Shown piece by piece: positions 5,806-12,290 of a stretch of DNA of 14,372 nt; within the stretch, counting starts at the first letter, position 1; every line of letters starts with the position of its first letter. A model generated the notes under the pieces. The model did no database searches and was not told where the DNA came from. It saw only the letters and a program-made list of their open reading frames with translations. The stretch comes from Nitrososphaerota archaeon (GTDB lineage Archaea > Thermoproteota > Nitrososphaeria > Nitrososphaerales > CADDZS01): assembly GCA_013288145.1 (NCBI GenBank), contig JABDCJ010000058.1, forward strand, positions 1 to 14,372. The letters run 5' to 3'. A program made the position numbers and the translations under genes.

Positions 5806-6849
5806 TTGACGTCCTTTTTGGCGGTTCTTGAGAAGGGTAGACTGCAGGAAATAGTGTCCGGATTTTCCGGAAAGTCAGTTCTTGTCGTCGGCGATTTGAT
5901 GGTCGATAGGTATCAATCGATTGTCGCCCGAAAGATTTCTCGCGAAGCTCCGGTTCCGGTTGGCGATCTACAGGGTGAGCGGCTCAGTCTCGGTGGAGCT
6001 GGAAACTTGGCTAATAATATCCTGGCGCTGGGAGGACAGGCCAGAGTTCTAGGATTTGTAGGGGAGGACACTCAGGGAGAGTGGATTCGAAAAGCCTTGT
6101 CCGACTCTGGGGTCGATGTCTCTGGAATTGAATCATTCAAAAGACCAACGACGTTAAAGACGAGATACATTGTCAACGGATTCCAGGTCTTGAGGGTTGA
6201 CCGGGAAGTTAGATCGGACATTGACTTTGAACTGAGCGATCGCCTGTTGAAACACGCCGACGATTTTGTCTCGAAATCTGACATCATCGCAATCGCTGAT
6301 TACGACAAGGGATCTGTGACTTCTTATCTCATCGACCAGCTTGTCGAAAAAGCAAAGAAATTAGGAAAAAGAATAATCGCTCAACCGAAGGTCAAACATT
6401 ACCTAGATTTTAGACATATTGATTACGTAAAATCAAACGAAAGAGAAGCAAGCATTGCAACAGGCATATCAGTTTTGAACGAGACGGGCCTCAGGAACAT
6501 TGCAACGAATCTGACTACCCGCTTGAGCTGCCGCGCAATAGTACTTACAAGATCGGAAAGAGGCATTACGGTATTTGAACAAAACATGATGACTACTATT
6601 CCTCCCATGCTCCCTCCAAGCGAATTCTCGAGGCCGGTGGGAGTACGGGATGCAATGACATCGGTTCTTGCTTTGTCGATCGGATCGGGCGCGAACGCGA
6701 TCGAAGGTGCCGCCTTGAGCAATCTGGCCGCAGCTATTCGCGGCGAAAGGGAAGGTACGATCGTTGTGAGCTCCAAGGACATTATTCAGAATTTGGACAA
6801 AGCCGAGAAAGTTCTTGATCGGATTACCCAAGTACCTGTGAGACGCTAG
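5806..6849 (+). CDS. PfkB-family, RfaE/HldE-type sugar kinase homologue with altered GAGD motif
   Basis: The 347-residue product aligns along its length with the kinase domain of HldE/RfaE, which phosphorylates D-glycero-D-manno-heptose 7-phosphate at C1. Seen features are VLVVGDLMVDRY near 25-36, the REAPVPV stretch, LGGAGNLANNILALGG near 62-77, the substrate segment PTTLKTR...VLRVDRE, DYDKG, and TRSERGITVF. The key C-terminal anion-hole/catalytic motif, usually DVTGAGDT, reads RPVGVRDA at 276-283 (bases 6631-6654). The base-like Asp and first Gly remain, but Ala-Gly are Val-Arg. The usual VDPKGKD reads AQPKVKH. It may have changed chemistry or be a sugar-binding pseudoenzyme. The frame opens at GTG 5767, but that overlaps a TATA-like box; TTG 5806 or 5818 are likelier starts. 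It leads the plus-strand carbohydrate genes. Confidence 0.82.
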   Translation: MTSFLAVLEKGRLQEIVSGFSGKSVLVVGDLMVDRYQSIVARKISREAPVPVGDLQGERLSLGGAGNLANNILALGGQARVLGFVGEDTQGEWIRKALSDSGVDVSGIESFKRPTTLKTRYIVNGFQVLRVDREVRSDIDFELSDRLLKHADDFVSKSDIIAIADYDKGSVTSYLIDQLVEKAKKLGKRIIAQPKVKHYLDFRHIDYVKSNEREASIATGISVLNETGLRNIATNLTTRLSCRAIVLTRSERGITVFEQNMMTTIPPMLPPSEFSRPVGVRDAMTSVLALSIGSGANAIEGAALSNLAAAIRGEREGTIVVSSKDIIQNLDKAEKVLDRITQVPVRR

Positions 6850-6882
6850 CTTCAAAAGCGAAGAGACCAGCGGCTTTACTCT

Positions 6883-7725
6883 GTGGTGGACTTGTTGCAG
6901 ATTGGCGAGGATGAGGACTCGATCAGACGGCTTGAGGAAATCTCAAGCAACACGAGGAAGCTCATTCTTCAGACGCTGGCAGAAGCAAAGTCAGGGCATC
7001 CAGGTGGTTCTCTTTCCGCGGTCGAACTGGTAGTCGCTCTGTACTATAGCGTCATGAGGCACGACCCCAAGAATCCTAAATGGCCCGATAGGGACAGATT
7101 CATTTTGTCCAAGGGACATGCAGCTCCTCTCCTTTACTCTGTTTTAGCGCAACAGGGTTATTTTCCAATTGAGCAGCTAAAAACGTTGCGAAAAATCAAC
7201 AGCATGCTACAGGGTCATCCGGATACAAAAAAGACTCCCGGAGTCGAAATGTGCGCCGGTTCGGAGGGAGTGGGATTATCGGTTGCAATCGGCGAAGCGC
7301 TTGCTGCCCGCATAGACAAGAAGGATTACAGGGTCTACGTGATGATGGGCGACGGAGAAATGGAAGAAGGGCAGATCTGGGAGGCAGCAATGTGCGCATC
7401 AAAATATGGTCTCGATAATATTACAGCTATAGTTGATCGCAATGGCATCCAGCAGGACGGTTTGACCGAGCAGATCATGCCGATCGAACCCCTCAATTCG
7501 AAATGGAAAGCTTTCAACTGGAACGTCATCGAAGTAGACGGGTACGATTTCAAACAGATCCTGGGCGCGTTTGAAAAAGCAAAACAGGTCCGAAACCGGC
7601 CGACGATAATAATTGCTCACACAACCAAAGGCAAGGGCGTTGAGTTCATGGAGTGGTCTCCGGAGTACCACGGAAAGGTCCCAGATTCAGCAACGGTTGA
7701 CAAGATCATCAAAGAAATGAAATAA
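6883..7725 (+). CDS. Transketolase, N-terminal (TPP-binding) subunit
   Basis: The 280-residue product is the first half of a split transketolase, which moves two-carbon ketol units between pentose and other sugar phosphates using thiamine pyrophosphate. Motifs: SGHPGGSLS near 37-45, DRDRFILSKGHAAPLLY near 69-85, GHPD near 111-114, the TPP/Mg motif GDGEMEEGQIWEA at 156-168 ending in DRNG near 185-188, and TKGKG near 249. The usual GSLGQGLS reads GSEGVGLS (126-133), a local variation in the TPP pocket. It starts with GTG GTG; a nearby TTG is also possible. It lies 33 bases after the PfkB homologue, and the epimerase begins 2 bases after its stop. Its partner subunit is two genes on, at 8411. 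Confidence 0.93.
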   Translation: MVDLLQIGEDEDSIRRLEEISSNTRKLILQTLAEAKSGHPGGSLSAVELVVALYYSVMRHDPKNPKWPDRDRFILSKGHAAPLLYSVLAQQGYFPIEQLKTLRKINSMLQGHPDTKKTPGVEMCAGSEGVGLSVAIGEALAARIDKKDYRVYVMMGDGEMEEGQIWEAAMCASKYGLDNITAIVDRNGIQQDGLTEQIMPIEPLNSKWKAFNWNVIEVDGYDFKQILGAFEKAKQVRNRPTIIIAHTTKGKGVEFMEWSPEYHGKVPDSATVDKIIKEMK

Positions 7726-7727
7726 CC

Positions 7728-8390
7728 ATGGTGGTCAAGATAGCGCCATCGATAGCTGCTGCAGATCAAGGGAAAATCGCAGAAGCTGCTTCCCGTCTTG
7801 ATCATTGGGGAGCGGATTGGATTCACGTCGATATAATGGATGGAATGTTCGCTCCAAATCTAACATTCGGGCCATCGATCGTGAAAGCGATCAGAAGGGC
7901 CTCGAAACTTCCGCTTGACTGTCACCTGATGGTCAGCAACCCCGAGGTTTTGCTCGAAAGATTTCTCGAGGCTGGCGGGGATATTATCACAATTCATGCT
8001 GAAACAGTAACTCCGGAATCTCTGCGAAGGATGGAAAAAACGATCAAAATGTACGACGCCAGACTTGGAATAGCTTTCAAACCGGCAACTTCATTGAATG
8101 CGATGGATGTTTCTTCAAGCGAAATTTCCCTAATCACGGTTATGACAGTTAATCCGGGATTTTCCGGCCAGAAATTCATGCCCGAAGTATTACCAAAGAT
8201 AATGGAAGCTCGGAAAATGTTTCCCGATTCAAAGGCAACTGAGATCGAGGTAGATGGAGGAGTGGACAAAACAAATGCGAAATCAATCGTGGAAAATGGT
8301 GCGAGTGTTCTGGTCACCGGGAATTCAGTGTTCGGGCAGAGTAACCCCGAATCTGCCTTGAAAGAACTGAAGATGCTGACCTCTGATTGA
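7728..8390 (+). CDS. rpe: Ribulose-phosphate 3-epimerase
   Basis: The 220-residue TIM-barrel enzyme interconverts D-ribulose 5-phosphate and D-xylulose 5-phosphate, supplying the xylulose used by transketolase. The metal and catalytic residues are all visible: PSIAAAD near 7-13, HVDIMDGMFAPN at 33-44 (His33, Asp35), DCHLMV at 64-69 (His66), MTVNPGFSGQ at 139-148, and VDGGV with Asp176. GNSVFG near 199 forms the phosphate grip. Length is standard. The ATG follows the transketolase N-subunit stop by 2 bases, so the genes are surely co-transcribed. Its place between the two transketolase halves is unusual, though functionally sensible. Confidence 0.96.
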   Translation: MVVKIAPSIAAADQGKIAEAASRLDHWGADWIHVDIMDGMFAPNLTFGPSIVKAIRRASKLPLDCHLMVSNPEVLLERFLEAGGDIITIHAETVTPESLRRMEKTIKMYDARLGIAFKPATSLNAMDVSSSEISLITVMTVNPGFSGQKFMPEVLPKIMEARKMFPDSKATEIEVDGGVDKTNAKSIVENGASVLVTGNSVFGQSNPESALKELKMLTSD

Positions 8391-8410
8391 GAGGGAATTT
8401 GGGATAAAAT

Positions 8411-9391
8411 ATGCAAGAAATCTTTGAGAGAATAGAGAAACCAAAGTCAGGCTCGATGAGAGAGTCTTTCGGCGAAACACTGACAAAACTTGGTGGCATC
8501 AATAAGCAAATTGTGGTCGTCGGTGCGGACACTACCGGATCAATAAAGACATCGATTTTCGGGCAGAAATTTCCGGAGAGATTTTTCAACGTTGGAATCG
8601 CGGAGCAGAATATGATCTCCGTCGCTGCGGGGCTTGCGATGGCGGGAAAAGTAGCGTTTGCAAGCACTTACGCGGTGTTCGCGCCTGGAAAGTGCGTTGA
8701 TCAAATGAGAAACGCAATCGCTTATCCGGAGATCGATGTAAAACTAGTTTCATCTCATGCGGGCATCAGTGTTGGTCCCGATGGCGCTTCACATCAAGAA
8801 CTAGAGGACATTGCGACAATGAGGGCGATTCCTCACATGAAAGTCATGGTACCATCTGACTCTATTTCAACGGCGAAGATAATCGAGATTGCCTCCAGAA
8901 CTCAGGGACCTTTTTACGTGCGAATCGCGCGCCCTAATTGCCCCACGGTTTACTCCGACAAGGAAGCGGACCGCATGAGTCCTGGCGGTTCGACGGTTTT
9001 TGCTGAGGGCACCGATGCCACCATCTTTGCCTGCGGCCTGATGCTTTACGAATCTCTAGTAGCTGCCAAAAAACTGGCATCAGAAAATGGTCTCTCTGTC
9101 GGAGTTGTAGATCTTTACTCAATCAAACCGCTGGACGTTAACAACATTGTCAAGTACGCGAAATCCACCGGATACGTCGTAACCGCCGAAGAGCACAACA
9201 TAATCGGAGGATTGGGTGGAGCCGTGGCGGAAGCCCTGTCTGAAAACGCGCCTACGCCAATGAAACGGGTAGGAACTCTTGACACGTTCGGTGAATCCGG
9301 CGAGGACAAAGACCTGATGGTGAAGTACGGACTAACCGCAAACAACATAGCTAATAAGGTCCTTGCGGTACGGTCACTTTTGCGAAAGTGA
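8411..9391 (+). CDS. Transketolase, C-terminal subunit
   Basis: The 326-residue product carries the pyrimidine-binding and C-terminal domains that complete split transketolase. FFNVGIAEQNM (58-68) holds the Glu65 that activates TPP. SHAGISVGPDGASHQ (115-129) is the substrate/cofactor loop typical of transketolase C-subunits. The C-terminal Rossmann-like domain runs from about 195 and includes TAEEHNIIGGLGGAVAE near 258-274. The ATG at 8411 is preceded by GAGGG at 8391-8395; a second ATG at residue 16 is possible but would leave the family domain barely changed. The gap to the epimerase is 20 bases, and the transaldolase follows after 9 bases. DXS-like function is unlikely because the N half is a typical transketolase. 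Confidence 0.94.
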   Translation: MQEIFERIEKPKSGSMRESFGETLTKLGGINKQIVVVGADTTGSIKTSIFGQKFPERFFNVGIAEQNMISVAAGLAMAGKVAFASTYAVFAPGKCVDQMRNAIAYPEIDVKLVSSHAGISVGPDGASHQELEDIATMRAIPHMKVMVPSDSISTAKIIEIASRTQGPFYVRIARPNCPTVYSDKEADRMSPGGSTVFAEGTDATIFACGLMLYESLVAAKKLASENGLSVGVVDLYSIKPLDVNNIVKYAKSTGYVVTAEEHNIIGGLGGAVAEALSENAPTPMKRVGTLDTFGESGEDKDLMVKYGLTANNIANKVLAVRSLLRK

Positions 9392-9400
9392 GGCTAAATC

Positions 9401-10072
9401 TTGAAGATATTCCTGGACTCTGCAAACCTAGAACAGATCAAGAAGTACTACGACATTGGTCTGGTCGACGGCATAACCACCAATCCCACTTTATTTTCCA
9501 AGGAAGGTGGAGATCCTCAGCACATCATGGGCGAAATTGTTCGACTAGTTCACGGTCCCGTTAGCCTGGAAGTAATTAGCACAGAGTACGAGGGGATGAT
9601 GGATGAAGGTCGCAAGCTTTCCCGTTACGGCAAGAATGTAGTAGTGAAGGTTCCTATGACTGCGGACGGTCTAAAAGCTGTCAGGCAGCTCAGGAACGAG
9701 GGAATCAAAACAAATGTGACGCTAATTTTCTCCCCGAACCAAGCACTGCTAGCGGCGAAGGCCGGGGCGAGCTATGTAAGTCCATTCATTGGGCGCCTGG
9801 ACGATATCGGCGAAATCGGCATGGACGTGATTCGCGATATTGTCCAGATCTTCAAGAATTACAATTTTGAGGCAGAAGTCCTTGTTGCGAGTGTTCGCCA
9901 CCCGCTTCATGTTATCGATGCTGCAAAGATAGGGGCACACGTGGTAACTCTCCCGCCAGATGTTCTGGGGAAAATGATCACGCATCCGCTTACAGACATT
10001 GGTCTTGCGAGATTTCTTGATGACTGGAAAAAACTAAAACAAACGAACCCGAAAATTACTCTTACAAACTAA
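9401..10072 (+). CDS. tal: Transaldolase (small TalC/MipB-type)
   Basis: The 223-residue product belongs to the short transaldolase/fructose-6-phosphate aldolase group and moves a dihydroxyacetone unit between sedoheptulose 7-phosphate and glyceraldehyde 3-phosphate. Seen are Asp6 in IFLDSAN, ITTNPTLFSKEG near 25-36, the Schiff-base Lys83 in VVVKVPMT, TNVTLIFS near 104-111, SPFIGRLDD at 127-135 and HPLTDIGLARFL near 195-206. The residue after SP is Phe129, as in true transaldolases; fructose-6-phosphate aldolases have Tyr there. The start is TTG, with GTGAGG seven bases upstream overlapping the previous stop. It completes the sugar interconversion set begun by the transketolase subunits. Confidence 0.93.
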   Translation: MKIFLDSANLEQIKKYYDIGLVDGITTNPTLFSKEGGDPQHIMGEIVRLVHGPVSLEVISTEYEGMMDEGRKLSRYGKNVVVKVPMTADGLKAVRQLRNEGIKTNVTLIFSPNQALLAAKAGASYVSPFIGRLDDIGEIGMDVIRDIVQIFKNYNFEAEVLVASVRHPLHVIDAAKIGAHVVTLPPDVLGKMITHPLTDIGLARFLDDWKKLKQTNPKITLTN

Positions 10073-10090
10073 ACTTGGAAAGCGCCTAAA

Positions 10091-10273
10091 ATGAACAACT
10101 ATTGCGATAATGAAAAGAAGGTAACCTCATTCATACTGCGCCGGAGCAACGAGGGGACAGTATGGGAGTGCGAGTCATGCCACTTCGTCGTGCATGACCT
10201 GTCGAAGTACAAGGATAACTACAATAATTTGCCCGCTCCAGAAGAAAAGGCAAAACAGCCGCACTTTCTCTAG
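10091..10273 (+). CDS. Small Cys/His protein of unknown function (60 aa)
   Basis: This short frame begins with ATG 18 bases after the transaldolase stop and is probably the last gene of the plus-strand cluster. It shows Cys5, then WECESCHF with Cys27, Cys30 and His31, and His35, enough ligands for one small zinc site. The WECxxCxF pattern is common in zinc ribbons. There is no membrane segment. Its stop shares CTAG with the stop of the minus-strand gene that converges on it. I do not recognise the family; the metal site is inferred from residue spacing only. Confidence 0.6.
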   Translation: MNNYCDNEKKVTSFILRRSNEGTVWECESCHFVVHDLSKYKDNYNNLPAPEEKAKQPHFL

Positions 10274-10698
10274 GCGGTTTGCTCGCCTAAGGTAAGCTCA
10301 AGATTCTCATTAAGATAATTGTCCAAGTTGTAGATCCGGTGGTACTTGTCCCCTTTGTTTTCCATAGAGTAATCTTTTGAGACTACAATCGGATCTGACT
10401 TTTCAACGCATTCATGTTGAATCTGATCGCCGGCGTGCAAGTTGAAAACATCAAACTTTGGATCCTCTTCAGCGTAGCAGGCGAAAACAATCCATCTAGT
10501 TGTATCGCTGTCCAGAACGGGGAAGCCTGCTTCTGCAGATAAATTGTTCAACCCTTGCACTCTTAGTTCTGTGCCCTTTACGTGGCAGATGGAGCACCTC
10601 CACACATCGACAACTCCGACCGCCTCAAGGCCTCGGAAAAGATTTACGGCCGCGTAATATCGAAATTCGTGCTCATGGGGTCCAGCTTCAATGGGCAT
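10270..10698 (-). CDS. Cys/His-containing protein of unknown function (142 aa)
   Basis: The product begins MPIEAGPHEHEFRYYAA and continues to WRCSICHVKG, giving His8, His10, Cys35, Cys38 and His39 as likely zinc ligands. The rest is acidic, with a strand-rich middle (TRWIVFACYAEED near 67-79) and a polar end; no signal peptide or membrane helix is seen. An in-frame TTG lies two codons upstream (10704), but the ATG at 10698 is the more ordinary start. The gene lies 35 bases after the zinc-finger gene at 10734 and is probably co-transcribed with it and rfcL. The family is not recognised. The WxCxxCH motif resembles that of the convergent 60-residue neighbour, though overall they do not look homologous. 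Confidence 0.65.
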   Translation of the reverse strand: MPIEAGPHEHEFRYYAAVNLFRGLEAVGVVDVWRCSICHVKGTELRVQGLNNLSAEAGFPVLDSDTTRWIVFACYAEEDPKFDVFNLHAGDQIQHECVEKSDPIVVSKDYSMENKGDKYHRIYNLDNYLNENLELTLGEQTA

Positions 10699-10733
10699 TG
10701 TCAATTTCTTTCTTCACAACCGGACACGATTTC

Positions 10734-11054
10734 TCAGGCAGTCTCCATAAGTTTTGCGAACTTCATTACGTAGATATCGTAACTATCTTCGCCAGACGCA
10801 CACTCTTTGCAAATCGTGTCAGATTCTGAAAGTGATTCATCCAGAGGTTTGTCGCAGATAAAGCACGATCTAGCTAGCTCGACCTGCTCGTCCAGTGCGG
10901 TTGAAAGTACGGATAGAGCTCTTGGAACGTTAGTCTCCGATGTGAAACAAAAACCCAGCCGGGTGTCGCGCTTTACTTTTGCTTTCATCAAGTCGACGTA
11001 GACTTCCTTGCCGACCCAGGGGAGTTGAAACCAAGAATTGAGAACTATTTTCAA
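10734..11054 (-). CDS. Small zinc-finger protein, unknown function (106 aa)
   Basis: The product has a clear four-cysteine metal site: CFIC at 64-67 and CKEC at 82-85, separated by 14 residues, typical of a treble-clef or ribbon-type zinc finger. The N-terminal 60 residues form a strand-rich section (MKIVLNSWFQLPW, then VYVDLMKAKV) and a helix with RALSVLSTALDEQVELARS. The start is TTG at 11054, eight bases after the rfcL stop, with AGGT about seven bases upstream, so it is probably coupled to rfcL. It might be a DNA- or protein-binding accessory factor, but only the zinc site is supported by sequence. Confidence 0.68.
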   Translation of the reverse strand: MKIVLNSWFQLPWVGKEVYVDLMKAKVKRDTRLGFCFTSETNVPRALSVLSTALDEQVELARSCFICDKPLDESLSESDTICKECASGEDSYDIYVMKFAKLMETA

Positions 11055-11062
11055 AGTTCGAC

Positions 11063-12244
11063 CTACTTTTTGACTGTAAGTTTCGTTAGTACTCTTCTTT
11101 CGCTGTCACCAAAATTATTTCTTTCGAGAAAGTGGTCCATCGCGGCGGGCCGGTACTTGAAGTAAAATGCAAAGAACGGAAGATAAAACGAGGCAATGTC
11201 GCTCTTGCCCACATGGTATTCATCCGAAAGCGAGACAGACATTTGTTTCAACACCTTGCCATCATTCCATATTGCAAGCCTGAGATTCCAGGGAATGCTC
11301 GAGTCTGTTCGGGAAATCTTCTTTGAGACTATTGCCCCGGCGAGGAAGCGATCAAAGTAACGCAAGAGCCTCCATGACTGTCTCTTCTGAATCCTTCCCA
11401 AAATCAGATCCGCCTGTGCAACCATTTCTAACGAGTCTGCTCGGGATTCGAGTGGTAAATTCTTGGCGGAGACGACCGAATCATAAATTGCCCTTATTTT
11501 CTCGTACGGTTGAGCGTCGAATTGGCGGAGCAGAGTTAGCGTTTCCGACATTGACCCTGCCTTCAACACGGCGTCCAATGCTGCGGTATCGCTCATGAAT
11601 TGATGATCGGTTGCAGATCCTGCGATTATCTTCCCCGAAATTGTCTGAAGGGTTGTTATCGCCTGCCGAACGTCTCCTCTTGAATTCCTAGCAACCCTCT
11701 CGAGCAAACTATCGGGAATGTCCAGGTCTTCTTTCGAAACTATAGCGCGAAGATAAATTGTGAGGACATCGACCGGAACGGGATTAAACCTGATGACGAG
11801 TGATTTTTGCTCAATTTTCTTCAACTTCTGCGTGTCTTCCAAGTTTGCAGCCATTGCTACTGGCATTGTTGCATTTTCTATGAAATCCAGCACGAAATCC
11901 ATGCCTGCGTAATCGGACCTGCCAGAGATGCCGTCGATCTCGTCGAGAAATATGAGGAGTTTTTCTTTGCCGAAGAGTGAAGCATTTTCAAGGGTAGGTA
12001 ACAGGGCTTCGCGAAGCCGGTCCCTTGTCCGGACATCGCTCGCGTTGTATTCAAGGATGGTGTACCCTAGCTCAGAGGCTACAGCGTAAACAGTGGTAGA
12101 TTTTCCGACTCCTGGCGGACCAGTAAGAAGTAGAGGCTTCGATCCAGTCTTCCACTTCTTCAGCCACTTGAAAGCTTCCAGTCGAGCCTCCTCGTTTCCG
12201 ACAAGTTGCGAAAGCTTTTTCGGCCGAAGTTTTTCTGACAGCAA
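11063..12244 (-). CDS. rfcL: Replication factor C large subunit (clamp loader)
   Basis: The 393-residue AAA+ protein is the large subunit of the archaeal clamp loader, which opens PCNA and places it on primed DNA using ATP. Motifs: an opening SEKLRPKKLSQLVGN (RFC box), Walker A GPPGVGKST at 42-50, YNASDVRTRD near 66-75, Walker B LLIFLDEIDG at 96-105, and SRGDVRQAI near 188-196 (sensor 2 region). The C-terminal collar domain follows. The end (LTKLTVKK) has no visible PIP box (QxxLxxFF), which many archaeal RfcL proteins carry at the C-terminus. The start is TTG at 12244 with TTGCTGTCAGAAAAA matching the family's beginning. The small-subunit gene is not in the window. A zinc-finger gene follows directly. 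Confidence 0.94.
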   Translation of the reverse strand: MLSEKLRPKKLSQLVGNEEARLEAFKWLKKWKTGSKPLLLTGPPGVGKSTTVYAVASELGYTILEYNASDVRTRDRLREALLPTLENASLFGKEKLLIFLDEIDGISGRSDYAGMDFVLDFIENATMPVAMAANLEDTQKLKKIEQKSLVIRFNPVPVDVLTIYLRAIVSKEDLDIPDSLLERVARNSRGDVRQAITTLQTISGKIIAGSATDHQFMSDTAALDAVLKAGSMSETLTLLRQFDAQPYEKIRAIYDSVVSAKNLPLESRADSLEMVAQADLILGRIQKRQSWRLLRYFDRFLAGAIVSKKISRTDSSIPWNLRLAIWNDGKVLKQMSVSLSDEYHVGKSDIASFYLPFFAFYFKYRPAAMDHFLERNNFGDSERRVLTKLTVKK

Positions 12245-12290
12245 GAAATTACGACTCTTTGTCGAACGACAGCGAATATTATGGTTCTGG
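12245..12290 (-). promoter_or_regulatory. Candidate rfcL promoter
   Basis: The 46-base gap between the prenyltransferase stop and the rfcL TTG contains ATAATATT (12282-12275 on the minus strand). Its centre is about 35 bases before the start codon, consistent with a TATA box and a very short leader. No Shine-Dalgarno sequence is visible before the TTG, which fits a short or absent leader. Confidence 0.33.

Noticed and set aside
8396..8410. Internal promoter GATAAAAT before transketolase C
   Set aside because: It is too close to the ATG (fewer than 10 bases) to be a TATA box for this gene, and the gap is short enough for co-transcription.
9401..10072. Fructose-6-phosphate aldolase instead of transaldolase
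   Set aside because: The residue after SP at 127-128 is Phe, as in transaldolases, rather than the Tyr typical of the aldolase, and the gene neighbours are transketolase subunits.
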